Part shown: positions 12,976 through 23,615 of the stretch, in pieces
How positions within the stretch are numbered: the stretch's first letter is position 1
Layout: every line of letters starts with the position of its first letter
Assembly (NCBI GenBank): GCA_023630585.1
Contig: CM042536.1
Coordinates: 26,650,404 to 26,714,403 of the forward strand
Source of the DNA: Cranoglanis bouderius
Lineage: Eukaryota; Chordata; Actinopteri; Siluriformes; Cranoglanididae
Direction of reading: 5' to 3'
DNA: 64,000 bases
The notes under the pieces: model-generated
What the model saw: the letters and a program-made list of their open reading frames with translations, nothing else
Told to the model about the DNA's origin: nothing
The model's database searches: none
Made by a program: the position numbers and the translations under genes

Positions 12976-13147
12976 TGAGGGCAGTGGTAGCTCAGTGATT
13001 AAGACGTTGGGCTACTGATCGGAAAGTCATGCTGCCACTGTTGGGCCCTTGAGCAAGGCCCTAAACCCTCAGCTGCTCAGATGTATAAATGAGATAAATG
13101 TAAGTCGCTCTGGATAAGGGCGTCTGCCAAATGCTGTAAATGTAAAT
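12976..13147 (+). mobile_element. SINE with LINE2/V-SINE-type tail
   Basis: A tRNA-like head ('ggtagctcagtgattaagac') is followed by 'cactgttgggcccttgagca' and the tail 'gtcgctctggataagggcg', 'ctgccaaatg'. That tail is shared by fish V-SINEs and L2-type LINEs, and copies commonly end in short 'taaatg' repeats, as here. The B box is partly lost. Confidence 0.75.
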
Positions 13148-13149
13148 GA

Positions 13150-14095
13150 AATGGTCAGACAGTTTCCAAATTGTCCAAAGGCTTAGAGCTATCTAGTGAT
13201 ACAGTACACATAGTTGAGAGCACTGATCCAGAAGCACTGTTTTAATTTTGTCTGTGATTATCAACAACACTAAACATTTAGGTTGTGATCTGACAACGTC
13301 AAATCTTGTAAAGAATATCTAAGGTAGATAATAGGTTATTCATTTCATCAGATCCATGTGTGGAAAATTATTCCAGAGTTTTTATTTCTAATAGTCGCTG
13401 AGAAACATGCTCCCAGATCCAAAATCATGCAACCAGTGTAACCATGTGATGAATCACATTTAACAGTATATAAAACTTATGTAAACAAACGTGGCTGTAA
13501 AAAGCCAAGCTTGTCATTTATAAAAGGAAAACACTGACCCCTAGTGGCTACATGGTAAAATTGCAATAAAATATGATCACATTCATTAGGTTTTGAAATT
13601 GTATAGTATATTTCTCTATATAAATCAATTATATGGTTGTGGTACATATATATATATATATATATCACAAATATTATAACATACATATATAAAAAGATTG
13701 TTACTCCTTGTCACTTACAACAATTAAACTCAATTTCCACTTCAAAATAAATGTAAAGTCATGTGTACTTTGTGTATTCTTGGTCTATTTTGTTTTCCTA
13801 CTTCCCTCCAAATTCACTGCTTAGATAATCTAATATTACATGTTATAGCAAAGCTTTTTGAAAATGAACTATTTTAGTTTGAGACGCCAAATCATAACTA
13901 ATCATGATCTATGTTTATTTATGTACAGGTTCATGGGGCAATCTTTAAACCTCCTCATTCACAACTCATAAACACCATACATTTTAAATTCTGTTGAAAT
14001 ACCAAGTACCTCTTTTGAGAGAGCAAAAGTGATTTTATTAAAATGTTGCAATTTGACAAATATAAGCCACTGATTTCCTCACCTTTCGTTAATTT
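13150..14095. other. No gene seen; short (TA)n
   Basis: AT-rich sequence with a (TA)n tract at 13,647-13,665. Nothing else could be supported. Confidence 0.55.
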
Positions 14096-14145
14096 AGTGG
14101 TCTAGATAGCCATAACTGCCAGCAGGACATAACAATCCAAGCAGC

Positions 14146-14571
14146 GATGAGCGCCAAAGGCAAACGAAAGGAAGCGTTCTCAGACCATATCTACTCATAC
14201 AACCTACCTCCAGCTGATTCACCTTCAGAGGACCAGAGGCTCAGAGGTGAGCCTTCCCTGTCTGAATTGCAAGAAAATATCATCACTGCTCTCACTTTGA
14301 AAATTAATCAATTAATTAATTAAGAGCAGACTCACTCAAGCAGATGATAATCACTAACTCCAACACAACTGAGGACTTCAAAACCTCCTTGAATTACCAC
14401 TACACTGAGATTCAGGATCTGAAGAATGATAAAACTACACTTGGTGAGAAATTTGCACAGCAGCAAAAATCCCTTATCAACTTGGAAGAATGGGTCACTG
14501 ACGCTGAACGTTACAAAAGACGCTGGTATTTATGTCTCTATGGCCTTTCTGAACAACCATGCTTTAAATGA
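14146..14571 (+). pseudogene. L1 ORF1 remnant
   Basis: A 58-codon frame starts with ATG at 14,146 (MSAKGKRKEAF...) and stops at 14,320-14,322 in an AATT-rich patch. A second frame (14,344-14,571) continues with a heptad-rich, probably coiled-coil segment and the motif YLCLYGLSEQ, the fish counterpart of the N-terminal edge of the L1 ORF1 RNA-binding domain ('LRLYGLPE'-like). Homology to L1 ORF1 is inferred from this motif and from position ahead of the RT. It is broken by stops and truncated at the junction with ORF2. Confidence 0.6.
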
Positions 14572-15420
14572 AATAATTGATGAGACTCAATGTGGATTCA
14601 TGAAAGGGCACCATATTTCCTCTAACATTCGTTCAGTTATTGATTTTGTGCAATATAACAACTTACTAAACGGAGACCCTTTAATACTTTTTCTAGGCTT
14701 CAGAAAAGCTTTCGACACAGTAAGTCACAAATTCATATTTGATTCCTTAAAATTATTTGGTTTTGGACAATATTTAGTAGTGTAAAAACGATGTATTATG
14801 GTAGTAATAGTTCTATTAAACTCGCTAATGGAACATCTCCCATGAAATAAATCGAGGTATCCTACGAGGCTGTCCAATTTCTGCATTCCTTTTTTTTAAG
14901 TTGTAGCTCAATTTTTAAGTAGTATGATAAATCAACACCCCTTCAAAGGAACTGAAATTCACGAAAGGCAAATTAAAATATCATAATTGCTGATGACACA
15001 ACAATTTTTCTTGGAGATGATACTCAGGCACCCTTGGCTTTGAATATTATTAATAGCCTCTCGAAATTCTCCGGGTCGAATCTAAATTTGTCTAAATTCG
15101 AGATTCTACAACTTAAAAACAACAACCTGTGTGTAATATTCCTGTTAAAAGCATGATAACCTATTTGCGAGTCAAAATCTCTAAAAATACTGATGTAATG
15201 GTCAACTCAAATTTTAGGCCTGTTATTGGAAAACTGCAAAAGAAGTGTAACTCATGGTTAACCAGGGATCTCTCCATACTAGAAATAATTTTATTAAGTA
15301 AAACATAAGGTCTCTCGAGAGCAGCATATCTTTTTTTCTTTACTTAGTGCCCCAAAGGATATTTGTTCACAAATGGATCAAATACTTTTTAATTTCATCT
15401 GGAGAAACAAACCTCATAAA
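14560..15420 (+). pseudogene. L1 ORF2 reverse transcriptase fragment
   Basis: The frame up to 14,785 contains the RT block ETQCGFMKGHHISSNIR and then FLGFRKAFDTVSHKFI, the palm aspartate region (usual form 'DFKKAFDTV'; here the first aspartate is G). Downstream, with frame breaks, come 'RGCPISAFLF'-like sequence and the catalytic IADDTTIFL near 14,990. The L1 affinity comes from 'ISSNIR' and 'ADDTTIFL'. It stops where the RTE element has inserted. Confidence 0.75.
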
Positions 15421-15435
15421 ATTAAGAGAAACGTC
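15417..15435 (+). repeat. Target-site duplication, left copy (RTE)
   Basis: The 19-mer taaaattaagagaaacgtc is repeated exactly at 18,556-18,574, immediately outside the RTE element. Joining the flanks restores continuous L1 sequence. Confidence 0.92.
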
Positions 15436-15462
15436 TTCTTCTTTTCCTTTCGGCTGTTCCCT

Positions 15463-17395
15463 TCAGGGGTCGCCACAGCGAATCATCTGCCTCCATCTAG
15501 CCCTATCCCCTGCATCCTCTTCTCTCAGACCGACTACCTTCATGTCCTCCTTCACTACATCCATAAACCTCCTCTTTGGTCTTCCCCTCGGCCTCCTGCC
15601 TGGCAGCTCTAACCTCAGCATCCTTTTACCGATATATTCACTCTCCCTCCTCTGAACATGTAAAAACCATCTCAACCTGGCCTCTCTAACTTTGTCTCCA
15701 AAACATCTCACATGTGCTGTCCCGCTGATGTACTCATTCCTGATCCTATCCATCCTCGTCACTCCCAAAGAGAACCTCAATATCTTCAGCTCTGCTACCT
15801 CTAACTCTTCCTCCTGTCTTTTCCTCAGTGCAACTGTCTCCAAACCATACAACATCGCTGGTCTCACTACTGTCCTGTACACCTTTCCTTTCATTCTTGC
15901 TGGTACTCTTTTATCACACAACAGACCTGACACTTTTCTCCACCCATTCCAACCTGCCTGCACACGCTTCTTCACCTCTTTCCGACACTCCCCGTTGCTC
16001 TGGACTGTTGACCCTAAGTACTTAAAATCCTGCACCTTCTTTATCTCTTCTCCCTGTAACCTCACTGTTCCACTTGGATCCCTCTCATTCACACACATGT
16101 ATTCTGTCTTGCTGCGACTAACCTTCATTCCTCTTCTCTCCAGAGCAAACCTCCACCTCTCTAGAGTTTCCTCCACCTGCTCCCTGCTCTCACTACAGAA
16201 CACAATGTCATCCGCAAACATCATAGTCCATGGAGATTCTTGTCTGACCTCATCTGTCAGCCTGTCCATCACCACCGCAAACAAGAAGGGGCTCAGAGCC
16301 GATCCTTGATGCAGTCCCACCTTCACCGTGAACTGTCCTACTGCTCTCATACATATCCTGCACCACTCTAACATACTTATCTGCCACTCCAGACCTTCTC
16401 ATACAATACCACAGCTCCTCTCTTGGCACCCTGTCATACGCTTTCTCTAAATCTACAAAGACACAATGCAGCTCTTTCTGACCCTCTCTGTACTTCTCCA
16501 TCAACATTCTCAAAGCAAATATTGCGTCTGTAGTGCTCTTTCTTGGCATGAAACCATACTGCTGCTCACAAATGCTCACTTCTCCCCTTAGCCTTGCTTC
16601 CACTACTCTTTCCCACAACTTCATTGTATGGCTCATCAGCTTAATACCTCTGTAGTTTCCACAACTCTGCACATCTCCCTTGTTCTTAAAAATCTGCACC
16701 AAAACACTTCTCCTCCATTCCTCAGGCATCCTCTCACTCTCTAAGACCTCGTTGAACAACCTAGTTAAAAACTCTACTGCCATCTCTCCTAGACACTTCC
16801 ATACCTCCACTGGTATGTCATCAGGACCAACCGCCTTTCCTCTCTTCATCCTCTTCAAAGCTCTCCTAACTTCACCCTTGCTAATCCTTTCTACTTCCTG
16901 CTCAACAATATTTGCCTCTACTACTCTTCTCTCTCTGTCATTTTCCTCATTCATCAGTTCCTCAAAGTACACCTTCCATCTTTCCCTCACCCTCCTGTCA
17001 CTTGTCAACACATTTCCATCTCTATCTTTAATCACTCTAACCTGCTGCACATCCTTACCATCTCTATCCCTCTGCCTCACCAACCGATACAAATCCCTCT
17101 CACCTTCCTTACTATCTAACCTTGCATACATGTCCTCATAAGCTTTCTGTTTGGCCTTTGCCACCTCTATCATAACCTCACGCTGCATCTCCCTATATTC
17201 CTGTCTACTTTCCTCCATCCTCTCACTGTCCCACTTCTTCCTAGCTAACCTCTTCTTCTGGATACTCTCCTGAACTTCCTCATTCCACCACCAAGTCTCC
17301 TCGTCTTCTTTCCTCCTTCCAGATGACACACCTAGCACCTTCCTACCTGTCTCCCTGATCACTTTGGCTGTAGTAGTCCAGTCATCTGGAAGCAC
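15463..17395 (-). pseudogene. RTE ORF, reverse transcriptase half (frameshifted)
   Basis: This continues the endonuclease frame. Residues from 17,395 to about 16,330 carry the thumb/finger blocks KAVGPDDIPVEVWK, NYRGIKLMSH, EQQYGFMPRKSTTDAI and VFVDLEKAYDRVPRE (first catalytic aspartate present). Near 16,325-16,350 a small deletion shifts frame. The second part (16,374-15,463, 303 codons) has LHQGSALSPFLF, the catalytic MFADDIVFC and the usual RTE ending RWRQMIRCGDP. Function is lost through the upstream stop and this frameshift. The RTE clade is assigned from these blocks. Confidence 0.9.
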
Positions 17396-17398
17396 CTC

Positions 17399-18529
17399 CT
17401 AACCACCTAAAGCCTGTCTCAACTCCTCCCTGAAAACCACACAGCACTCTTCCTTTTCCAACTTCCACCACTTTGTCTTCTGCTCTGCCTTTGCTCTCTT
17501 CATCTTCCTCACCACCAGAGTCATCTTACACACCACCATCTTATGCTGTCTAGCTACACTCTCTCCTACCACTACTTTGCAATCGCTAATCTCCATCAGA
17601 TTACAGTGTCTACATAAGATATAATCCACCTGTGTGCTCCTGCCACCACTCTTATATGTCACCCTGTATTCCTGCCTCTTCTGAAAGTACGTGTTCACCA
17701 CAACCATCTCCATACTTTTAGCAAAGTCTACCAACCTCTGTCCTTCTGGGTTCCTTACCTGAAGACCAAACCTGCCCATCACTTCCTCATCCCCACTATT
17801 CCCTTCACCAACATGTCCATTAAAGTCTGCCCCTATCAGCACTCTCTCACATCTGGGAACACTCTGCATCACTTCCTCAAGCTCGCTCCAGAATCTGTCT
17901 TTCTCCTCTTGCTCACAACCTACTTGTGGAGCGTAAGCACTAACAACATTCAACATCACACCTTCAATTTCCAGCTTCAGACTCATCAACCAATCTGACA
18001 CTCTCTTTACCTCCAGAACATTCTTCACAAACTCCTCCTTCAGGATCACTCCTACTCCATTTCTCTTCCTGTCCACACCATGATAAAACAGTTTAAACCC
18101 TGCTCCAATGCTTCTAGCCTTGCTCCCTTTCCACCTGGTCTCCTGGACACACAGAATGTCGACTTTCCTCCTCTGCATCATATCTACCAGCTCTCTGCCT
18201 TTACCTGTCATCGTACCAACATTCAAAGTCTCTACTTTCAGTCCTAAACTCCTGCCTTTCCTCTTCTCTCTCTGCCTATGGACACGCCTTCCTCCTCTAA
18301 CACACCTTCCTCCTCTCCTTCTTCGACCAACAGTAGCCCAATTTCCACCAGTGCCCTGTAGGTCAACGGCACCGATGGCGGTCGTTGTTAACCCGGGCCC
18401 CGACCGATCCGGTATGGAAGTCATGTTAGTGATTCGCATATTGAATTTGGCAAAGGTTTTACGTCGGATGCCCTTCCTGACACAACCCTCTCTATTTATC
18501 CGGGCTTGGGACCGGTACAAAAAGTACAC
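17399..18529 (-). pseudogene. RTE ORF, endonuclease half (ends at premature TAG)
   Basis: 376 codons. An Arg/Gly-rich leader (residues 1-97) precedes an exonuclease-endonuclease-phosphatase fold that nicks target DNA for target-primed reverse transcription. Visible motifs are TLNVGTM (101-107), the metal-binding glutamate in QETRW (129-133), GADFNGHVG (233-241, with D and N of the DxN motif), VDYIL (301-305) and QHK near 328-330 in place of the usual SDH. The TAG at 17,399-17,401 is in frame with the RT half, which resumes at once (EVLPDDW...), so the stop is a single nonsense change. Host annotations of similar copies are often mislabelled 'craniofacial development protein 2-like'. Confidence 0.9.
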
Positions 18530-18555
18530 TGGCTTGTGACCTCCTGTGGCTAGAT

Positions 18556-18574
18556 TAAAATTAAGAGAAACGTC
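18556..18574 (+). repeat. Target-site duplication, right copy (RTE)
   Basis: Exact copy of 15,417-15,435. L1 sequence resumes immediately after it. Confidence 0.92.
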
Positions 18575-18964
18575 CTTATTAATAAACTATCTGAAGGTGG
18601 CTTAAAAGGTTTTTTTTTTTACCCTTTTCAACCAATATTATAAAAATTAATTGGATTAAAAACTTTTTTTTTTAAATCAAAGAAGTATATTCAATATTGT
18701 CCCTCATTATTTATTTGAAAAACTAGGAGGGTTAATTTTTTTTTTTTGTTACAGTGTCCTTACATTACTGGTGAACTTTCTATTGCTTTAGCTAATTATA
18801 ACAAGCGAGCATTAATGTACTGGTCACTTTTGTACAAACATAATTTTTCTCCCAGCAGATGTTATATATGGAACAATGGTAATATTACTCATAACAACAA
18901 GTCATTATACATGGAGAACTGGGTCCAGCAGAATATGTTAATTGTACACAAACTTATTGACAAG
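18575..18964 (+). pseudogene. L1 ORF2 C-terminal fragment
   Basis: Translated with small frame changes it reads 'SEGGLK', 'YYKINWIKNF', 'NIVPHYLFEKLGG', 'YWSLLYKHNFSP', 'IWNNGNI', 'NKSLYMENWVQQN'. These are the conserved post-RT blocks of fish L1 ORF2. It continues the L1 copy broken at 15,435 and ends where the Rex1-like element begins. Confidence 0.75.
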
Positions 18965-21083
18965 AATGTGGGGTGGTGCTGCACTTCAGTCTGTTTAGGT
19001 GTGACTTGATGGCCCTGTACCTCTTTACAGATGGTAGGGGGACAAACATTCTGTGCCCTGGGTGAATGGAGTCTTTAATGACGCTGCCGGCCTTTGTTTG
19101 CAGTCGGCTAGCATATACAGTGTCCAGGTTCAGGAGCTCAGTGACTATGATGCGCTGTACTGATTTAACTACCCGACACAATCTTTGCGGTTTCCCTAGT
19201 GCAGTTAGCATACCACACTGTGATACCGTATGTGAGTATGCTCTCTATGGTGCTGCAGTAGAAATTTACAAGGAGCCGTGTAGGTAGTCTGGCTTGTTTG
19301 AGATTCTGCAGGAAGAATAGCCTTTGTTGTGCTTTCTTCACCAGGGAAGAGGTGTTCATGGACCATGTGAGATCTTTTGTCGTGTAGACTCCGAGGAACC
19401 TGATGTCGTTCACACTCTCGAATTCCTCTCCATTTATATGCAGAGGGGGATGGGTGGTCCTTCTGGATCTCCTGAAATGTTCTCCTTGGTTTTTTGTGGT
19501 GTTCAGGACCAAATTATTGTCCATACACCATTGAATTAGATGTTGTATCTCCTCCCTGTAGGCTGTTTCCTCATTATCAGATACGAGTCCCACTATGGTG
19601 GTGTCATCAGCAAACTTTACTATGGAGTTGAAAGAATAGATTGGGGTGCAGTCATGCATGAAGAGGGTGAATAGGGCTGGGCTAAGCACACAGTCCTGCG
19701 GTACGCCTGTGTTCCGAACAAGCGTGGAGGAGGTCTGATTACCTATTCTGATGTGTTGTGGTGTGTTAGTGAGAAAGTCAATGATCCATGAGCAGAGTGC
19801 TGCGTCTTGGCCCAGGTTGCCTAGTTTGCATATGAGTTTGTGATGAATGATAGTATTAAAAGCAGAACTGAAATCAGTGAATAGCATCCTAACAAAACTG
19901 TTTGGCTGCTCTAATTGCGTTAAGGCTGTGTGAAGTGCAATTGAGACTGAGTCATGCATAGATCTGTTCACTTGGTAAGCAAATTGATGACTGTCTACAG
20001 TAGATCCTTGGGGATGATGGTTTTGATGTGTGACAGAATGAGTTTCTCAAAGTACTTCATGATAATGGGGGTTAAGGCAACTGGGCAGTAGTCGTTGAGG
20101 CAATCCACCCCTGCTAGCTGGTCAGCACATGTTCTGAGTGTGTGGCCCGAGACCCTGTCAGGTCCTGTGGCTCTGTGGATGTCAACCTTCCTCAGAGTGG
20201 CTCTCTGTTTGTCCTTTGTTGGTAAAGGGTGGGCTCCAACTCTGTTGCTTTGGTCATCAAAGCAACCAAAAAAAAAGATATAGGGAATCAGGGAGAGAGG
20301 GGTCATTACTGATTTGTTAGGTACTACCCTTGTAGTCAGTGATGGCTTTAATTCCCTTCCACATGCTACGTGTGTTGCTGTTCTCAAAATGACCTTCAAT
20401 GCGCTGTTTGTATTTGTGTTTCACCTCGTTGATGCTCTTCTTCAGTTCCCTCCTGGCATTACTGTAGGCCTGCGTGTCGCCTGATTTATAAGCCGCATCA
20501 CGCTCTTTAAGCAGAGACTGCACCTTACCGTCCAGCCATGGCTTCTGGTTTGGGAATGTTTTGATGGTTTTGGTTGTTAGAATAGACTCCATGCAGAAGT
20601 CTATGTAGGCCAGGACTGATGTACTGTATTCCTCCAAATCAGCTCCTTCTGCAAATACATCCCAGTCTGTGAGCTCAAAACAGTCTTGCAGTCATGAGGT
20701 GGCTTCCTCACTCCAAACCTTGACTGTTCAGATCAGAGGCTTATAGGCCAGAGTCAGCATCAGGGAAACATGATCTGATGAGCCCAAATTTGAAGCTGAG
20801 ATGGCTTTGTATGCTCCTGGAACATTTGCGTAGACTTGATCCAATATATTCTTTTCTCTAGTTGGGATGTTAAAGTTTTTATGACATTTTGGCAGTATTG
20901 TCTTTAATTCAAGGTGATTAAAATCTCCTGCCACAATCACTGCCCCATCTGGATGCATAGTTAGCTGGTTGCTAATAGCAGCATGTAACTTTTCCAGTGC
21001 TGCCTTAGCGTTAGCTTGTGGGGGTACGTATACAGCCATGATTATGATAGCAGTAAACTCCCTGGGTATGAAAAATGGTCTAC
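18965..21083 (-). mobile_element. Rex1-like LINE fragment, antisense, inside the L1
   Basis: Minus-strand pieces in order are the C-terminal edge of the endonuclease (from 'CRPFFIPREFTAI' at about 21,078, with GDFNH and SSDH motifs), the linker, RT and the C-terminal part ('HPGHRMFVPLPS'). It is 5'-truncated within the endonuclease and also lacks a recognisable 3' UTR. Rex1 identity (a CR1/Jockey-related fish clade) is inferred from FSSAFNTIIHHKL and NDYCPVALTPIIMK. Target duplication is not evident. The L1 frame resumes at about 21,084. Confidence 0.8.
19165..20637 (-). pseudogene. Rex1-like reverse transcriptase remnant
   Basis: Frame 20,637-20,317 has the linker PWLDGKVQSLLKERDAAYKSGD. 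Frame 20,399-19,995 has ATGPDRVSGHTLR and then NDYCPVALTP with roughly 35 residues missing between them relative to the family. Frame 19,971-19,165 has MLFTDFSSAFNTII (catalytic D), GVPQDCVLSPALF (usual GVPQGC) and KFADDTTIVG (catalytic DD). Endonuclease remains lie at 21,039-20,728 (VAGDFNHLELK, LGSSDHVSLM). Several frame breaks make it non-functional. Confidence 0.85.
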
Positions 21084-21300
21084 ATTACCATATAAATATA
21101 TTATTTCTAACAAAATATAAGAAACAATTTGCAAAATTATTCATAGATGTTATCCCATAAATGCACACATTAGTAGATATATTAATACTGTTTGTGGTAA
21201 ATGTACTCTTTGCAACATATCAGTTGAAGATATTAAACATTTATTTTTTTTATTGTCCTTACTCTATTTTATTTTGGATTGATTTCAAGATAGACATGAC

Positions 21301-21307
<7 letters not shown>

Positions 21308-21331
<24 letters not shown>
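21308..21331 (+). repeat. Poly(A) tail of the L1 element
   Basis: A 24-nt A run lies just after the last L1-like residues (CPYSILFWID near 21,255-21,285). It marks the 3' end of the host L1. Confidence 0.75.
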
Positions 21332-21574
21332 GTTAAATTGAGAACCTTATGACATTTTATTTATTTATTTTATTTTTACAAAACCCATATTTTTCTTAAG
21401 AACAAAATTACATTGTTAATCTTTTAATTATTTTGGCAAAGTTTTACATTCGTAAGACAAGAATAACTCAAAAAAAAAAAAACCCTCATATATTACTTTT
21501 TATAATACTGATCTCTCAATGTACTTTGAAACCCTTTCAAATATGAAAACACAAAACAAGAAACTAATAAAAAC

Positions 21575-22098
21575 AGATGCCTTCAAAATAATTAAATTAA
21601 ATGTTTCTATATTTTTAAAAAAATACCATAAAGAGCAGTAAACAGTAGTAAATTAAACAAAGTCTATATATGGTCTGACAAAAAAATAAAAATAAAAATA
21701 AAAATAAAAATGGTAGTCTCCGGTACAACTTGTGCAGTTTTATAAGGAAATTAGCTGGTAAGTTTTATCTTCTATCTTTTATCATCTTGCAGAACCAGCC
21801 ACAGTTCTTCTGGACACTTTGATTTTCGCACTTGCTTCTTATTTTTGCAGCAAAACCCAGCAGCCTTCATTGTGTTTTTTGTCTGAAAAGTGTCTCTTAC
21901 ATAATATGCTGCTTTCTTTAATGACATACAAACATTTTCCTGTAACATTTAATTTTGTAAACTAATGTTTGGGAATCTATAATGTGTTTGTACTGCCGTG
22001 ATAATGGAGAAGTCATAAAGTAAAAAAAAAAAAAAAAAAAACTATAACAAAGTTTGTACTAAAAAAAATAGAGTGCCTAAAATTTTTGCACAGTACTG
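21575..22098 (+). mobile_element. Tc1/mariner-related MITE, copy 1 (5' end degraded)
   Basis: It is collinear with 38,604-39,137: both share 'catcttgcagaacca', 'cacagttcttctgga', 'gcagcaaaacccagcagcct', 'taatgtttgggaatcta' and end in cagtactg followed by TA. The left end is not preserved. No coding sequence is present. Confidence 0.75.
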
Positions 22099-22106
22099 TA
22101 TATATA

Positions 22107-22110
<4 letters not shown>

Positions 22111-22161
<51 letters not shown>
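22111..22161. repeat. (TA)n microsatellite
   Basis: TA tract directly abutting the end of the MITE. Confidence 0.95.
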
Positions 22162-22167
<6 letters not shown>

Positions 22168-22393
22168 ATATATATGTATATGTTCACTTTGTATTTTTGT
22201 TGTTGTTCTTAATCTTTATTTCACATATTTTGTATACAGTGCTATGTATTTGTTTTGTACTTTTTGCACTGTATTCCACTGTTACTGAAAACTATTTTAA
22301 AAAATTTTCTTAAGACTTCCCTGAGGTGGTCTGATTGGTCCTGTGAGAACGCGCGCTGATAGACAAGCGTTCCCATTGGCTGCAAGGGATGAC

Positions 22394-22424
<31 letters not shown>

Positions 22425-23540
22425 GTAGGCCAGCCCGGAAGTTAGCATCTCCATGGTTCCATCTCCAACAATTTTTACATTGGCGTTTAGATTATTGCAG
22501 CAACAAAAAAAAAAAAAAAAAAAAGCTCTGAGACCAACAAAAGTACACGTTTTTTCATGAAGATAATCTTCACGAAGGAACACAACTTTTATAAACTGTG
22601 AAGCCTAAATACAATCGCCAGAAATAAAAAGCTAAAGTTAGGCTATAAAGAAACTACACCACGGTCGCATGACTTCAACGTCACCACCACTAAGCTTCCG
22701 ACAACTCTTTCAATCTTTATGTAAAAAACTCTATAATTGGAATATACTATAAATTGATAAATCTACAAGTTGGAATAGTTTGCAAGAGCGTGAGTATAAA
22801 CACAACGAGGCTGTAGTAGATGAGTTTTCCTGTTCGGCGTGATCACGTTTAATGTCCCTAACACCCTCCGTAGTCCCATTTAGCCACGTGTTAGCACGTG
22901 GCTTTTTCAAGATACGTAAAAGCTTTTTTTTAAAAAAAAAAAAAATCACGAGTGGGGTATTACTGGTCGTAGAATAAAACGTGAAAACTTCTTGAGCTTG
23001 TGTTAACCACAGACTTTATTTTAGGCATTTAATTAAAACCCACTTTTAAAAAAACGACTTTAAGCCGATGGAACCGGAAGTGCTAAAATGCTAACTCATT
23101 TCCGGGTGTTAGCACTCATTCCCCGCTAAGCTTATGTGCGGAACTCGCTTTCGTAGGTTTGAACTGGAACGCCATCCCCCATTTCCAGCCCTGATTATAT
23201 CATTTTTCGCGGTATCTCAGTTCTCTGTAATGTATTGTCCTAATCTGCAGGGTTGTTAAGGTGAAAAATAAAATAAATGTCAAATCATAATAACCATCAA
23301 ACAAATTCCAAATGTTCGTGTCATAAAAGTAAATATGGCTAGCCAGTATATTTCAGTTATTTTGAAAATATACAGCAATTCAAAATTAGCAATGGTTTTA
23401 TGTATGGATTCTTGGCTTCAATTCACAAAATAAATCTTCAATAATCATAAAAAAGAAGCATTTTTCCCCCGTATCTCTGATACTGTCGTGTTTATAAGGG
23501 TTGTTGAATATTCAAATAGTTTGTGATGTAGCCCCGCCCC
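22162..23540. other. 5' flank of cirbp, CpG-richer, no gene seen
   Basis: No coding exon was found. It contains T and A homopolymers (22,398-22,424 and 22,503-22,524), CCAAT-type boxes (ATTGG in 'gattggtcc' and 'cattggctgc' near 22,335 and 22,375), an ETS-like 'accggaagt' near 23,070 and 'attccccgct' near 23,120. These could belong to the cirbp promoter or to an unrecognised divergent transcript. Confidence 0.45.
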
Positions 23541-23546
23541 TCAAGG

Positions 23547-23554
23547 TATAAAAT
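23547..23554 (+). promoter_or_regulatory. cirbp: TATA box of cirbp with upstream GC box
   Basis: TATAAAAT is preceded by an Sp1-type GC box (gccccgcccc, 23,531-23,540). A non-coding exon ending in a consensus GTAAGT donor follows about 60 nt downstream. The GC box differs by one base from the TCCCCGCC mild-cold-response element reported for mammalian Cirbp, so cold-responsive Sp1 input is possible but unproven. Confidence 0.7.
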
Positions 23555-23577
23555 AGACCCACCCTCACCTCGGCGCC

Positions 23578-23615
23578 ATATTGAGCTCAGCACACTAGAG
23601 GCGGTTGAACTGAAT
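23578..23615 (+). other. cirbp: cirbp non-coding exon 1 (predicted)
   Basis: The start is placed about 30 nt after the TATA box and the end at tgaat|GTAAGT. Exon 2 starts after ttctctcag at 24,220. The transcription start is an estimate. Confidence 0.55.

Larger units (their letters stand above)
15436..18555 (-). mobile_element. Near-full-length RTE-clade LINE, antisense to host L1
   Basis: The 3.1-kb element is bounded on both sides by the 19-bp duplication. On the minus strand it runs from a 5' leader, through one apurinic-endonuclease plus RT frame, to a short 3' end, 'gcgacccctgaagggaacag', then GAAAAGAAGAAG-rich sequence, a signature of RTE elements in fish and invertebrates. No long poly(A) is present, as expected for RTE. 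One in-frame amber codon and one frameshift inactivate it. The exact duplication points to a fairly recent insertion. Confidence 0.92.
14100..21331 (+). mobile_element. L1-type LINE, internally deleted, split by two later LINE insertions
   Basis: Plus-strand L1 pieces occur in the right order: an ORF1-like N terminus (14,146), an ORF1 coiled-coil part (14,344-14,571), ORF2 reverse transcriptase (14,560-15,420), ORF2 C-terminal part (18,575-18,960), the extreme ORF2 end (21,084-21,300) and a 24-nt poly(A) tail (21,308-21,331). The gaps are an antisense RTE element and an antisense Rex1-like element. ORF1 jumps straight into mid-RT near 14,560, so several kilobases of L1 were lost before or after insertion. 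The left boundary is approximate and I found no convincing target duplication for the L1 itself. Confidence 0.8.

Noticed and set aside
15463..18539. Possible host gene ('craniofacial development protein 2-like') and long plus-strand frames opposite it
   Set aside because: The minus strand is an RTE retrotransposon bounded by a target duplication. The plus-strand frames (for example 15,692-16,309) are its antisense shadows.
14041..21350. Target duplication for the L1 itself ('gttaatttag' near 14,088 versus 'gttaaattgag' after the poly(A))
   Set aside because: The match is imperfect, AT-rich and not positioned convincingly against a known L1 5' end.
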